Below, in pieces: positions 8,849-18,744 of a stretch of DNA of 64,000 nucleotides. The position numbers were made by a program, and so were the translations under genes. This DNA is from Fluviicola sp. (GTDB lineage: Bacteria; Bacteroidota; Bacteroidia; Flavobacteriales_D; Crocinitomicaceae), in assembly GCA_029866325.1 (NCBI GenBank), contig JARWZO010000024.1, positions 1 to 64,000 of the forward strand, read 5' to 3'. Below the pieces are notes generated by a model. It was not told where the DNA came from. It saw only the letters and a program-made list of their open reading frames with translations, and searched no databases. Numbering within the stretch: the stretch's first letter is position 1; the number at the start of each line of letters is the position of its first letter.

Positions 8849-8876
8849 ATAGTTGAGATTGTAGGTGTAGGGATAT

Positions 8877-9476
8877 TTACTTTTGTTGATACGTGTAAGA
8901 GCCATCAACTAATGAAGAAGAATTATCATCTGAAGAAGAAGTTCTTCGCTTCCAAATCATTTCCTTGTTTTTTAATTGGTCAATGGTGTAAATAACACCG
9001 TCTAATCCTTCATAGGTGGTAGTTCCGGTTGCATCTGTGAAAGAGGTTTCGGTCAATAAAACGGCTTCTTTGCCTTTTAATTCATTTTCCTTGCTTTTCC
9101 CAAGAAAAACCCAAGTTCCTTTGGTTGTTTCAGTAACGCCATTCTCTTTTCGGATTTGTTCAAACGTGCCGTCCTTTTCAATGGTTAACACCATCGTATA
9201 AGTTGCCGTTGTAATTGCATTGGTAGAAACACCGGAAATGGTAGTTGTGATATTTTTGGTTTCTGTTTGGCCATCGTAACTGATCACCGTGCTTTGGGTG
9301 GTATTCCCAACAATTGACTGCCCACCATATTCCAACGTTGTCAACGTCCATTCGCCTGCCAAGCGTGCTTTGCGACTTCTAAGCGAAAACAAAGGATCAT
9401 TTTCTCCTTTTTTGCAGGCGCTAAAAATTGTGGTTACCAAAAGCATAGTGGCGCTTATAAAAATGAATTTATTCAT
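8877..9476 (-). CDS. Lipocalin-like lipoprotein, function unknown
   Basis: 199 residues beginning with a lipoprotein signal (MNKFIFISATMLLVTTIFSAC, lipobox FSAC). Next comes a basic stretch (RSRKARLAGEWTL) and then a Thr-rich beta pattern with the GEWTLTTLEYGG, KDGTFEQ and GTWVFLG motifs. These fit the lipocalin-like barrels of Bacteroidota lipoproteins. The C-terminus is a Ser/Asp-rich tail. It converges on the M14 peptidase gene. It is probably an outer-membrane anchored protein; no ligand can be inferred. Confidence 0.75.
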   Translation of the reverse strand: MNKFIFISATMLLVTTIFSACKKGENDPLFSLRSRKARLAGEWTLTTLEYGGQSIVGNTTQSTVISYDGQTETKNITTTISGVSTNAITTATYTMVLTIEKDGTFEQIRKENGVTETTKGTWVFLGKSKENELKGKEAVLLTETSFTDATGTTTYEGLDGVIYTIDQLKNKEMIWKRRTSSSDDNSSSLVDGSYTYQQK

Positions 9477-9673
9477 GTTTGTATATTTTTTAGTTGATTG
9501 AAAAACGATGAAAACAGGTGTTTATTCAGCCGAAATTTGTCATAAGGTTATTCGGTTAGAATTTACCAATGAAAAACAGTTTGTAGCAAACGAATGCTAA
9601 AAGAGTGTAGATTCGATCCCAAGAATGACTAAATTTTTAGCAAAAAAGAACATGTTTCACAACCGAAGTGTCG

Positions 9674-9681
9674 TATATTTG
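9674..9681 (+). promoter_or_regulatory. Putative -7 box (TATATTTG) for the PNGase F-like gene
   Basis: It matches TAnnTTTG and is 22 bases before the ATG at 9704, giving a short leader. It lies in the 227-base divergent region between the lipoprotein gene and this gene. No clear -33 box. Confidence 0.4.
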
Positions 9682-9703
9682 AGCAAGCTAAAACGTTTTT
9701 CTA

Positions 9704-12700
9704 ATGAAGTTATTTTTACTGACACTTGTGTCGTTTATGACACTCCAACTAGCCACAGCCCAAGATACTACTTGGGTGCAGACATTCACATTCGATTCAA
9801 TTACTAGCAGACGTGCCGATTTTCAGTTTCCGGCTTCGTTGGATACCAAACGTTTTGAAAAAGTATTGATGTATTATAAATTGAAATGTAGTCCTCTAAC
9901 TACATGGGATCAATACGATTGCGGTGAGTGGGATTATTTAACGTATACCCGGATTTTTGACCACACGGGAATCATGGATTCTGTCCGTGTTAACGGAATG
10001 CGTTACAAAATCAATACCCTTTCTCCGGCTACAAGCTCATACAATCTTACACCTACTTACGATCAGGTATGGAAAAACGTTCAACAACGTTTACCAAACT
10101 CCATTACCAGTCATTCCATAGCAGGAACAGCTTCTACGCCCATGGCAATTGTAAATTCCGGCTCCAACGGACATACGATGCAGTGGCTGGTTTCAGCAGC
10201 CGATTTATTGGCTTCAGGAGCAACTACCGGCGATTTGCAAGCCATGGAGTTTTCGTTCCTGAACGCGATATCCAATCTTCAAAATGTTACCATTCGTTTA
10301 AAATCAACAGCTAACGTTGCATTGACTGCATGGGAAACAACGGGTTTCACATCGGTGTTTAACGATCAATTATCAGGAATTTCTGCAGGAAACTACCAAG
10401 TAAATTTCGGAGCGCCGTTTACATGGGATGGAACTTCGAATGTAATTGTTGAATTGAGTTATACCGATGCCAATACTGCCGGTGCTATGATTCAATTCGG
10501 CGCACAAACTAGCGGAATAGCAGCTTCAACCTTAGATTATGATGGTCGCAATGGTGTGTTTAGAACCACAACCTCTAACCATGCCGAAGTAAACCTGAGC
10601 AACGTTGATTTGGGTGGAGATGTAACCATTGCTTTTTGGGCAAAAGGAAACGGAAGCTTCGGAACAAATACATCCGTTCTTGAAGCTGTTGATTCACTGA
10701 ACAATCGAATTTTAAATATTCACTTTCCGTGGTCCGACAACTCGATTTATTTCGATGCAGGTTCCGGTAACGGTTATGATCGCATCAACAAAGTTGCAAC
10801 AGCAGCAGATATTGATAACATCTGGCATCATTGGACGTTTGTCAAAAAGACAAGTACGGGTCAAATGTTCATTTATAAAGATGGCGTTTTATGGCATTCG
10901 GGAACCGGTTTAACCCGTCCTATTGGTAAAGTGGCCAAGTTTGTTTTGGGTTCAAACTGGGATCAGGGCTATCAATACAGCGGTGATTTGGATGAATTTG
11001 CGATTTGGACTACTGCCTTGGATGCCGCTACAATTGCTAGTTGGAAAGACAAGAAAATTGATGCTTCTCATCCGGATTACAGCGCATTGGAAGTGTATTA
11101 TGATTTTGACAATACATTGGCAATGGTCGATAAATCAGGAAACAATCGCTTGGGAATGCCTTCTGAAACTACAATGATACAATGGGATGCGTACCCAGTT
11201 GCGGGCAAAGTATCGGGTGGCGATAGACCTGCAGTTTCGTTTATTCAAGGAACGTATCTTGCTGCAACTACTAATTTAGTGTTAGAAACGCGATTCCCGC
11301 AGCCTAAAACATTGTATGAATATACGCCACTGGATAACAGCTTTCTCATTCTAAACAACACACTGATCTACGACAAAACAACTACAGATACAATTGCTAC
11401 AAATGGTTCTCTCGTTTCATCTTCGGTAAATAACTTAGCAACCACTATCACAAATGATACGATCAACTATTACAATGCACCGTTTGAATTGGTACACGAT
11501 GTTGAGATAGGTCGTTACATTACACCTTATGGTATCGGATTCAGCCTTGGTCCACAAGGGTTTACTTGGATTTACGATGTAACGGATTATCAGCAATACC
11601 TAAAAGGAATGGTTGATTTGGCTGCTCATAACACACAAGAATTGATTGATCTGCGTTTTGCGTTCATTGAAGGAACACCACCAAGAGATGTGCACAATGT
11701 TGAACCGATTTGGGAGAACTTCAGAAGTTACAACTATGAGCAAATGGCGTTGGATAATGTATTGAGCGCCACACCAACGGTACTTTCTGATACGTCTGAA
11801 ATGTTCAAAATCAAGACGCGTTTTTCCGGTCACGGGCAAGTAGGAAACGCTGCTTGTTGCGAGTGGGCACCGAAAGATCACCAAATTATCATCGATGGTG
11901 TTCCGCGTTTTACATGGAATATCTGGAGAGGAACAGAATGTGGTTCAAATCCAAATACCGGTCAAGGTGGAACATGGCCGTATGCACGTGAAGGATGGTG
12001 TCCGGGTGATATGGTGGTTGAATACGACCATGAATTGACCTCGTTTGTAACGCCTGGAGACACCATTGCGATTGATTATGATATCAATGATGTTCCCGCA
12101 AATGATCCGGGACAAGCGGGAGGTAACTATATTGCTGCGTTGGATTTGGTTTCGTATTCTGCACCGAATTTCCAGCACGATGCGGCAATCATCGATGTTT
12201 TGAATCCGAATAAATGGGAGTATTACAGCAAGTGGAACCCGACGTGTTCGAACCCGCGTGTGATTATCCAGAATACAGGTGAACAACCGCTTACGAAATG
12301 CAAAATTCGTTGCTGGGTGTCTTACGGAAACTGGTTGGAGTATGAATGGACGGGGAATTTGGCCTTTTTGGAAAAAGAAGTGGTTGAAATTCCGGTAACA
12401 GATCAAAACTGGTGGTTTGGCGCTAATACATCCGACGGTTTTGTTGCACAAGTATACGATATTGAAGATACACCCAACTTGGATGAATATGCGCAAAACA
12501 ATTTATTCAAAACAGCTTACCAAGCTCCTGAAATGATCAACGGACCGTTCTATGTTTATTTTAAAACAAACAATAAAGCCGCTGAAAATCAATGGAAATT
12601 GATAGATGGAAACGGAACAACAATCTTTGAGCGGACTGCTTTATCGAACACTACAGAGTACCGCGATACATTTGATTTAGCTCCGGGTTGTTATTCTGTG

Positions 12701-13147
12701 ATTTTGGAAGACTCCGACCATGATGGAATCGGTTTTTGGTATTCATCACAGGTAGAAGGCGAAACAAGCGGTCAGTTCCGTTTGCGTTATGTTGGTGCAG
12801 GTGTAATCGAATCATTTAATACTGACTTTGGTAAATACCACCGTTATGATTTCTCGGTTGGTTTTGCCCTGAACACCCAAGACAAAGGAATGCTGGATGA
12901 AGCGTTGCAATTGTATCCGAACCCGGCAACGGATGAAGTACATGTTGAATACAACGGTAAATTGGGGAAAGAAATCACAATTACCCTTCGCGATGCCAAT
13001 GGACGTGTTCTGAAAGAAACAATCGCCTATTCCGAAGGAAACTACTTTGGAGTAGATTTACCAATCTCTGAATTGAGTAAAGGCTTGTATTATGTGACTG
13101 TTTCCGGAAGTGAAGGAACGAAGGTAAGTCCGTTTGTGAAGCAATAA
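9704..13147 (+). CDS. Secreted PNGase F-like protein with LamG insert and T9SS sorting domain
   Basis: 1147 residues. Signal peptide MKLFLLTLVSFMTLQLATAQ. Residues ~20-120 resemble the N-terminal domain of peptide-N-glycosidase F (TTWDQYDCGEWDYLTY). A LamG/concanavalin-like domain lies at ~290-480 (VTIAFWAKG ... WHHWTFVK). The PNGase F C-terminal domain lies at ~690-810, seen as FSGHGQVGNAACCEWAPK, then TWNIWRGTECGSNP and GREGWCPGD-like segments. PNGase F removes N-glycans from glycoproteins. The last ~75 residues (LYPNPATDEV ... SKGLYYVTV) are a type A T9SS sorting domain, so the protein is exported to the cell surface or medium. Whether it cleaves N-glycans or another amide is not shown. 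A terminator follows directly. Confidence 0.85.
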   Translation: MKLFLLTLVSFMTLQLATAQDTTWVQTFTFDSITSRRADFQFPASLDTKRFEKVLMYYKLKCSPLTTWDQYDCGEWDYLTYTRIFDHTGIMDSVRVNGMRYKINTLSPATSSYNLTPTYDQVWKNVQQRLPNSITSHSIAGTASTPMAIVNSGSNGHTMQWLVSAADLLASGATTGDLQAMEFSFLNAISNLQNVTIRLKSTANVALTAWETTGFTSVFNDQLSGISAGNYQVNFGAPFTWDGTSNVIVELSYTDANTAGAMIQFGAQTSGIAASTLDYDGRNGVFRTTTSNHAEVNLSNVDLGGDVTIAFWAKGNGSFGTNTSVLEAVDSLNNRILNIHFPWSDNSIYFDAGSGNGYDRINKVATAADIDNIWHHWTFVKKTSTGQMFIYKDGVLWHSGTGLTRPIGKVAKFVLGSNWDQGYQYSGDLDEFAIWTTALDAATIASWKDKKIDASHPDYSALEVYYDFDNTLAMVDKSGNNRLGMPSETTMIQWDAYPVAGKVSGGDRPAVSFIQGTYLAATTNLVLETRFPQPKTLYEYTPLDNSFLILNNTLIYDKTTTDTIATNGSLVSSSVNNLATTITNDTINYYNAPFELVHDVEIGRYITPYGIGFSLGPQGFTWIYDVTDYQQYLKGMVDLAAHNTQELIDLRFAFIEGTPPRDVHNVEPIWENFRSYNYEQMALDNVLSATPTVLSDTSEMFKIKTRFSGHGQVGNAACCEWAPKDHQIIIDGVPRFTWNIWRGTECGSNPNTGQGGTWPYAREGWCPGDMVVEYDHELTSFVTPGDTIAIDYDINDVPANDPGQAGGNYIAALDLVSYSAPNFQHDAAIIDVLNPNKWEYYSKWNPTCSNPRVIIQNTGEQPLTKCKIRCWVSYGNWLEYEWTGNLAFLEKEVVEIPVTDQNWWFGANTSDGFVAQVYDIEDTPNLDEYAQNNLFKTAYQAPEMINGPFYVYFKTNNKAAENQWKLIDGNGTTIFERTALSNTTEYRDTFDLAPGCYSVILEDSDHDGIGFWYSSQVEGETSGQFRLRYVGAGVIESFNTDFGKYHRYDFSVGFALNTQDKGMLDEALQLYPNPATDEVHVEYNGKLGKEITITLRDANGRVLKETIAYSEGNYFGVDLPISELSKGLYYVTVSGSEGTKVSPFVKQ

Positions 13148-13163
13148 AAACACTATAAAGTAG

Positions 13164-13195
13164 AATGCCTGTTCGATTCGTTGGACAGGCATTTT
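13164..13195 (+). terminator. Rho-independent terminator after the PNGase F-like gene
   Basis: A 9-base perfect stem, 13164-13172 (aatgcctgt) with 13185-13193, and a 12-base loop, followed by TTTT-rich sequence. Confidence 0.75.
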
Positions 13196-13227
13196 GCATT
13201 TATTCTAGTTTGAAAAACATAATGTCA

Positions 13228-13382
13228 GTCCCATAGGGACGTAATGTAGTAGAACCGAAATCCCCACGATTTTTTGCCCTGTAGGGGCAAGATATTTAAT
13301 GTCTTATTTTATTGTCCTACTCCTGCGGGGTAGATTTTGGTGCGGGATGTATTTTGCTGCCATACTTCGTCCCGACGGGACG
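13228..13382. repeat. Dispersed intergenic repeat with four small palindromes, copy 1
   Basis: Starts with gtcccatagggac, continues with a gccctgtaggggcaagatat block and a cctactcctgcggggtag block, and ends with cgtcccgacgggacg. The same order of palindromes occurs at 51767-51918 and 58485-58634. It lies between two converging genes. Confidence 0.75.
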
Positions 13383-13427
13383 TGTATCAGTAGAAATACA
13401 TGTTGGTTAGTAGAACTGATTTTTGTT

Positions 13428-13988
13428 TCACCAATTAGCAATCATCTTATACACCACATGTGTTGGCAATCCCATTACATTCGTGTATGAACCTATGAGC
13501 TTTTCAACAGCCACATAACCCAACCATTCCTGTACACCATAAGAACCTGCTTTATCAAACGGTTGATGGCGATCAACATAATTGGCTATTTCATCTTCCG
13601 TCAATGAAGTAAACGTTACCATCGTAGAATCTGATTGCAGTAGTTGTTTTTGGGAATTTCCAACAAAAACCCCTGTAACTACTTCATGTGTTTGACCCGA
13701 AAGGCGTTTCAACATGGAAATAGCATCAGCTCTATCTACCGGTTTTCCGATGATTTCACCATCGAGGATGACCACTGTATCGGCACAAATAACGATTTCA
13801 TTTTCTGCCAAATCGGGTATAAGCGCCTTTGCCTTCAATTCAGCTAAAAACAACGGAACGTCTTGCGGAGTGAGGTTTTCAGGATAGATCTCTTCGGTAT
13901 CTTTAGTACGAATGGTAAACTCAAGGCCAATGCCTGCCAGTAGTTCTTTTCTGCGGGGCGATCCCGATCCTAAAATCCATTTTGTCAT
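13428..13988 (-). CDS. maf: Maf-family nucleoside triphosphate pyrophosphatase
   Basis: 186 residues from the ATG at 13988. Maf proteins hydrolyse non-canonical or excess NTPs (dTTP/UTP type) to monophosphates in the cytosol. The sequence shows the N-terminal GSGSPRRKELL signature, a catalytic ADTVV motif, KPVDRADAISMLKRLSG, and SYGVQEW near the end. This start overlaps the upstream ubiA-like gene by ATGA, which supports translational coupling; a longer version would only add a segment inside that gene. It is last in the apparent operon queE - OmpA lipoprotein - ubiA-like - maf. Confidence 0.92.
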   Translation of the reverse strand: MTKWILGSGSPRRKELLAGIGLEFTIRTKDTEEIYPENLTPQDVPLFLAELKAKALIPDLAENEIVICADTVVILDGEIIGKPVDRADAISMLKRLSGQTHEVVTGVFVGNSQKQLLQSDSTMVTFTSLTEDEIANYVDRHQPFDKAGSYGVQEWLGYVAVEKLIGSYTNVMGLPTHVVYKMIANW

Positions 13989-14956
13989 AAGAAATACCAG
14001 TAAAAAGGCATGCAGCAACCAATGAACATCACTAGCTTCAATACCAAATCTGCGCGTTTAAGCTGTTGTTTCTCGGTTGCTTTCCACAATTGAAGAATGA
14101 CAATCAACAAACCCAAGATCACCAACAGGGCAGGAGCCATTGCCATCACAAATGCATTTCCGTAAATGGTGTAAGCTTCCCAAATAAATGGCGTTGGCAA
14201 TACGAGCATTACCAAAATTAAGGCAATAGCAATCCATTTGGTTTTTTGTTGACCCAATACAATAGGAAGGGTTTTGGCTTTCAGCACCAAATCGCCCGGA
14301 ACGTCTTCCATGTCTTTCACAATTTCGCGCACCAGATTCAACGAAGCGGCAAAAATGGAAAAGAACAGCACGAAGAAAATTTTGAGATTCAGGTCGGTGA
14401 TCCAACTTCCATCATAGGAACTCCAAGAAGAAGGCAAGTAATCGCGATTAAAAGGAGAAGTAATGTCTAAAAAGTAAATACCACACAAAATTGGAACCAA
14501 GCCCGTAAGCACAGAAATAATCACATTCCCGATCAAAAAGCGTCGTTTAAAGTACATGGAATAGAACCACAAGCCGTTGATACTAAGCAAATGGATGAAC
14601 ATGTACCAAAATGTTTGGTGACGCCAACTAAGGTAACAGGCAATTCCGAAAGCTACGAAATTGAAAATCCAATGTGTGAGAATAGCCCAACGCGGCTTGA
14701 TGTATTTGGTAATGATTAGCTTTTCGGGTTTGTTGATCCTGTCGGCCTTTACGTCGAAATAATCGTTGATAATGTTTCCCCCTGCGGCAATGATAACAGT
14801 GGAAAATACGAGCAAGAAAAAGTCGAATGGTTCCGAATTCCAGCCTTGACACGAACACGGCTCATGCATATACGGCAAAAAGAAGACGCGCACCGCATAC
14901 ATCGTGAGCGCAATCACCAACAGGTTTACCGGACGTATGAGTCGTAGAAAGTGCAT
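13985..14956 (-). CDS. UbiA-family prenyltransferase
   Basis: 323 residues with about eight or nine membrane helices. The first Asp-rich motif NDYFDVKADRINKPEK and the second motif REIVKDMEDVPGD bind the Mg-diphosphate of the prenyl donor. These identify an integral membrane aromatic or glycerol-phosphate prenyltransferase. In Bacteroidota, members with this look are often annotated as geranylgeranylglycerol-phosphate geranylgeranyltransferase. The acceptor here cannot be read from sequence. It starts 1 base after the OmpA-lipoprotein stop codon and overlaps maf by 4 bases. Confidence 0.85.
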   Translation of the reverse strand: MHFLRLIRPVNLLVIALTMYAVRVFFLPYMHEPCSCQGWNSEPFDFFLLVFSTVIIAAGGNIINDYFDVKADRINKPEKLIITKYIKPRWAILTHWIFNFVAFGIACYLSWRHQTFWYMFIHLLSINGLWFYSMYFKRRFLIGNVIISVLTGLVPILCGIYFLDITSPFNRDYLPSSWSSYDGSWITDLNLKIFFVLFFSIFAASLNLVREIVKDMEDVPGDLVLKAKTLPIVLGQQKTKWIAIALILVMLVLPTPFIWEAYTIYGNAFVMAMAPALLVILGLLIVILQLWKATEKQQLKRADLVLKLVMFIGCCMPFYWYFL

Positions 14957-14957
14957 A

Positions 14958-16976
14958 TTATTGTATGATTCTATATTCGGTACGTCTGTTTTCCTGATGC
15001 GCTTTTTCTTTTTCTTTCTCGGTCGTCATTTTAGCAATTTGCTCATCCGAAACGATGGTTTTTGTTTCGCCGTAACCTTTATAAGTCATGCGTTTGGCAT
15101 CAATTCCTTGTTTTACGAGGTAATCGAATACTGCTTTTGCACGATTTTGAGAAAGTGTTTGATTTTCAGCTGCATCACCACGTGTATCGGTGTGTCCGCC
15201 CAACTCGATTTTCAATGTCGGATTGGCTTTCAGAAAGTCACGGAATTTGTTCAATTCAACCGAAGATTCAGGACGTAAATTTGCACTAGCCAAATCGAAG
15301 AATACATTGCGCAGCGAAACAGGTTCTGTGCTTGTAAGCGGCACCATCGGCACATCCATGTGAACGACTTCTTGTTCGTCTGGAATAGTCATGTTGAAGT
15401 GGGCTGAAAAATCATTGTATCCAGGATAACTCACACTCAAAGCATATTCATGATCAACGGGCAATGTAACGGTAAATGCTCCGGTAATTCCGTCTGCTTC
15501 AGAGCGAATAACTTCCTTACCTGTTTTCAGGTCGATCAACGAGAATTTACCCGGAACAGGTCGTTTGTTGTCAATGTTGAATACCAACCCGTCGAAATAC
15601 AAGGTTTTGGTCGGACGAAGATTTTCAGGCATTTCAAAGTAATAGATGTCCAAATCACCGTAACCGCCTTCACGATCAGAAGCAAAAAAGGCAATTTCAC
15701 CATCTGAACTTACCATCAAGGAGTTTTCGTCGTAACGGGTATTGATCGGATAACCTAAATTTTCGGCTTTGCCCCAAACTCCGGCAGCATCCATACGCGA
15801 AACGTAAATATCCAAACCACCCATTCCTTGGTGACCACGAGACGAGAAGTACAATGTTTTTCCATCCGGGTGAATCAATACCGATTCTTCCATCATAGGA
15901 GTGTTGATGTTGTTGGAAAGACGAACAGGTAACCCCCACGTTCCGTCATCCTGCAAAGTCGACATAAAGATATCGGCATCTTGCGTCATTCCGCGAGCAC
16001 TAACACGTTTTACGAAGTACAATGTTTTTCCATCGGCTGAAAGCGACGGTTGCGATTCCCAGCTTCCGCTGTTGATTTTCCCCGGAAGATTTTCCGGATT
16101 ACTCCATTTGCTTCCCAATCGTTTGGTGATGAATAAGTCACAGCTGCCGCGCCCCGTTCTATCATCGCCATAATCCAATACATCTCCATTTGAGCAAGCT
16201 ACAAAAATTAGACTTCTTCCATCAGCTGAAATGGTTGGCGCGCCTTCATTACGAACAGTATTGATGTTATTGGGCATTGCCACCGCCGTTTGCCAAGCAT
16301 TGTTGCTACTAAGATTGGAAACGTAAAAATCTTCTTGTTTTTGAAACGGACCATCCACGCGCGTATCGCTGATCAACCGCGTAAATAGTATCGTTTTTCC
16401 ATCCACAGTAATAGTAGGGAAGTATTCCGGATCAGCAGTATTCACTCCAGGTCCAAGATTGATTGGTTCAAACTTAGTAGGGTTTTTCAAAGCTTCTTTG
16501 GCAAATTCTGCAGAAGCGATGAGTTCCTGCGCGTCTGCTACCATTTCCGGATTGGCACGTGGGTTTCTGTTATACAATTCCAAGGTTTTGATACACTCAT
16601 CGTATTTACCAACAGCGTAATACAAACTTCCCAAATAATAATAAGTTCCACCCGATGGACTGTGTTCCGGATTGATGGCAATTGCTTTGAGGTAATGATC
16701 AATAGCGACATCAGCCATATTGGCATATTCTGCAAACTCGGCAGCTAACAAATGCGCTTCCCAGAAATTCGGATCTTTTTCCAACGCTTTATCCATGAGT
16801 CGGATACCTTCTTTGTAATTAGGGCGACCTGTTAGCGGATCACGGGTTACCTCCGGCGCTTTTTTGCCTTCTTCAAACAGCACAATGGCTTTTTTGTTAG
16901 TAGTAGAGTATCCTTTCTGCGCACTGGAGCACGAAACGAAGGTGAAGATAAAAAGCAGAATACCGATAATTCTCAT
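14958..16976 (-). CDS. OmpA-family lipoprotein with TPR and PD40 propeller
   Basis: 672 residues. Lipoprotein signal MRIIGILLFIFTFVSC with lipobox FVSC. Residues ~40-180 are TPR-like helices. About 190-450 is a beta-propeller of WD40-like/PD40 repeats (recurring DGKTLYF-type motifs). A carboxypeptidase-regulatory-like beta domain follows at ~460-540. The C-terminal ~120 residues are an OmpA peptidoglycan-binding domain (FFDLASANLRPES ... GGHTDTRG ... QNRAKAVFDYL). Proteins of this architecture link the outer membrane to peptidoglycan in Bacteroidota, and some relatives (PorE) belong to the T9SS. It starts 4 bases after the queE stop and is in the same operon. Confidence 0.9.
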   Translation of the reverse strand: MRIIGILLFIFTFVSCSSAQKGYSTTNKKAIVLFEEGKKAPEVTRDPLTGRPNYKEGIRLMDKALEKDPNFWEAHLLAAEFAEYANMADVAIDHYLKAIAINPEHSPSGGTYYYLGSLYYAVGKYDECIKTLELYNRNPRANPEMVADAQELIASAEFAKEALKNPTKFEPINLGPGVNTADPEYFPTITVDGKTILFTRLISDTRVDGPFQKQEDFYVSNLSSNNAWQTAVAMPNNINTVRNEGAPTISADGRSLIFVACSNGDVLDYGDDRTGRGSCDLFITKRLGSKWSNPENLPGKINSGSWESQPSLSADGKTLYFVKRVSARGMTQDADIFMSTLQDDGTWGLPVRLSNNINTPMMEESVLIHPDGKTLYFSSRGHQGMGGLDIYVSRMDAAGVWGKAENLGYPINTRYDENSLMVSSDGEIAFFASDREGGYGDLDIYYFEMPENLRPTKTLYFDGLVFNIDNKRPVPGKFSLIDLKTGKEVIRSEADGITGAFTVTLPVDHEYALSVSYPGYNDFSAHFNMTIPDEQEVVHMDVPMVPLTSTEPVSLRNVFFDLASANLRPESSVELNKFRDFLKANPTLKIELGGHTDTRGDAAENQTLSQNRAKAVFDYLVKQGIDAKRMTYKGYGETKTIVSDEQIAKMTTEKEKEKAHQENRRTEYRIIQ

Positions 16977-16980
16977 GCGT

Positions 16981-17601
16981 TTAAGGTATTTGTAAGTATT
17001 TATGCGTTTGCAGCGAAACTGTCCATTTCGGGTGCTGTTTTACGTATTCGATCAATTCAGGCAATAATCGTTCCTGTTTTGACCATTCGGGTTGTAGGTA
17101 CAAACGGCAGTCTTCGGAAACGTTACGTGCGTGTTCTTCAGCCCAAGCAAAATCGGAGGAATGAAAAATCACCACTTTCAATTCGGTTGCTTTGGAATAC
17201 GCTTCGTCAACAGGTGCTTTGAATTTCTTGGGAGAAAAGGTATACCAGTCAACATCGCCTGTGAGCGGGTGCGCTCCTGAAGTTTCAATGGCAACATACT
17301 TTCCTGCGGCTTTGAGTTCTTCTACCAAAGCGGTCAAATCATACATGGCAGGTTCTCCACCGGTAATGACAACTAGGTTTCCGGGGTGATGAGAAACTTC
17401 GTTTATCAAAGATTCCACACTCATTTTCGGATGTGCATCGGCATCCCACGATTCTTTTACGTCGCACCAAACACATCCTACATCACAACCACCCAAGCGA
17501 ATAAAATAGGCTGCGGTACCCGAATACCTTCCTTCACCTTGAAGGGTGTAAAAATGTTCCATTACAGGATATGAGACCGCTAGTCGAAGTTGTTGTGACA
17601 T
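16981..17601 (-). CDS. queE: 7-carboxy-7-deazaguanine synthase (radical SAM)
   Basis: 206 residues. QueE converts 6-carboxytetrahydropterin to 7-carboxy-7-deazaguanine in queuosine synthesis. The radical-SAM cluster motif is CDVGCVWC (CxxxCxxC, residues ~34-41). The substrate loop FYTLQGEGRYSG precedes it, and VVITGGEPAMYDL is the SAM-binding GGEP motif. Length is typical. It is the first gene of the leftward operon. No preQ1-type riboswitch is visible upstream. Confidence 0.93.
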   Translation of the reverse strand: MSQQLRLAVSYPVMEHFYTLQGEGRYSGTAAYFIRLGGCDVGCVWCDVKESWDADAHPKMSVESLINEVSHHPGNLVVITGGEPAMYDLTALVEELKAAGKYVAIETSGAHPLTGDVDWYTFSPKKFKAPVDEAYSKATELKVVIFHSSDFAWAEEHARNVSEDCRLYLQPEWSKQERLLPELIEYVKQHPKWTVSLQTHKYLQIP

Positions 17602-17662
17602 GGTTCAAAAATAACCAATAAAGTGATGTGAATTGCCTGAAAAACGCAGTGATTGCAAAAAA

Positions 17663-18577
17663 TCACAGTGCTTCCAGTTCGCTTAATTCATGGATATTGA
17701 GAATGATCTTTCCACTCTCGTTTGCGTGAAAGTTGCGTTTGAATTTCACGTTTTCAACCCATTGATGATCAGCATACGAGTGTTTTTGAAGTACCATCTG
17801 CGAATAGGTTTCATCGAAGGCTTCAATGAGAATGAGTAATTCAGATGTTCGACTCTGGAGTTGCTCGATGTTCAGTTCATAAAGTGGCGATTGTTCATCA
17901 ATCTCGTGTACCAATGTCCAGGTGAGTGGAAAATAGCGCACAAAATCGGTTTCCAGCGGAATATTGTAGTATTGGCGAGCCATGTGTCCGTCCCGACGAT
18001 CTTGATGTGCAATTGACATAGTGATATTTACTTTGCAGTTAAGCAAAATACTGTTGCGTTTGTTCACGATTTTAAACATCATTGCCTTACCATCTTTATA
18101 TGGGGTAATGATGACATTGTGCGAAAAAGCGATTTTGGTAGAAGGTCTGGAAAAACGTCCGTAAATAAGACCTGTTGCCATGGAAAAGCTGATCAATCCG
18201 AAGAAGGCTTCAAACGAGGCTAGGAGCGATGCTCCATTTCCTTTCGGCGCAATGGCACCATAACCAACAGTAGTAAAGGTTTGTGTACTGAAATAAAATG
18301 CACTAACAAGGTCATACTGCTTTTTGGAAATGCCACTGAGTTGATCGATACCGATTGCCAGATAACCCAAAGCAAACAAGAGGTTCATTCCAACAAAAAA
18401 GAGGAAAATGAAACCGACAAACTTAAAGGTAGGAAGATCGATAAGGTATTTGTAGAAATCCCGAAAAGTGCTCACTGTTCCGATACGATGGATATTGAAA
18501 CTACCGTCTTCATTCAACATTCGTTTTACCGATTTGTCATAAGTAGTTCCTAAGCCCGGATCTTTGGTTTGTTTCAT
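17663..18577 (-). CDS. KirBac-like inward rectifier potassium channel
   Basis: 304 residues. Two membrane helices (~52-75 and ~115-138) flank a pore helix and the selectivity filter TTVGYG (residues ~102-107), the potassium-channel signature. The C-terminal ~150 residues form the cytoplasmic immunoglobulin-like domain of Kir channels. That domain is recognisable from the KIVNKRNS, NCKVNITMS and FPLTWTLVHEIDEQSPL segments. It conducts K+ passively across the inner membrane. It is transcribed away from a CPA2 antiporter gene (18952), and a shared role in K+ balance is an inference. Confidence 0.92.
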   Translation of the reverse strand: MKQTKDPGLGTTYDKSVKRMLNEDGSFNIHRIGTVSTFRDFYKYLIDLPTFKFVGFIFLFFVGMNLLFALGYLAIGIDQLSGISKKQYDLVSAFYFSTQTFTTVGYGAIAPKGNGASLLASFEAFFGLISFSMATGLIYGRFSRPSTKIAFSHNVIITPYKDGKAMMFKIVNKRNSILLNCKVNITMSIAHQDRRDGHMARQYYNIPLETDFVRYFPLTWTLVHEIDEQSPLYELNIEQLQSRTSELLILIEAFDETYSQMVLQKHSYADHQWVENVKFKRNFHANESGKIILNIHELSELEAL

Positions 18578-18744
18578 AAGGTGAAAATAACTAAAAAGTG
18601 CTTTCTAACGTAAAGAATAATGAGAGAATCACATTGCCATTTTGAGTTAAATAATGTTGTGTTCTGAAAGATGGATTTGGGATTGATTAATCAGTGTTTT
18701 AGTATTTTAAATTTTACTGATTTAAAGTTAGTTTAAATGGAGTA

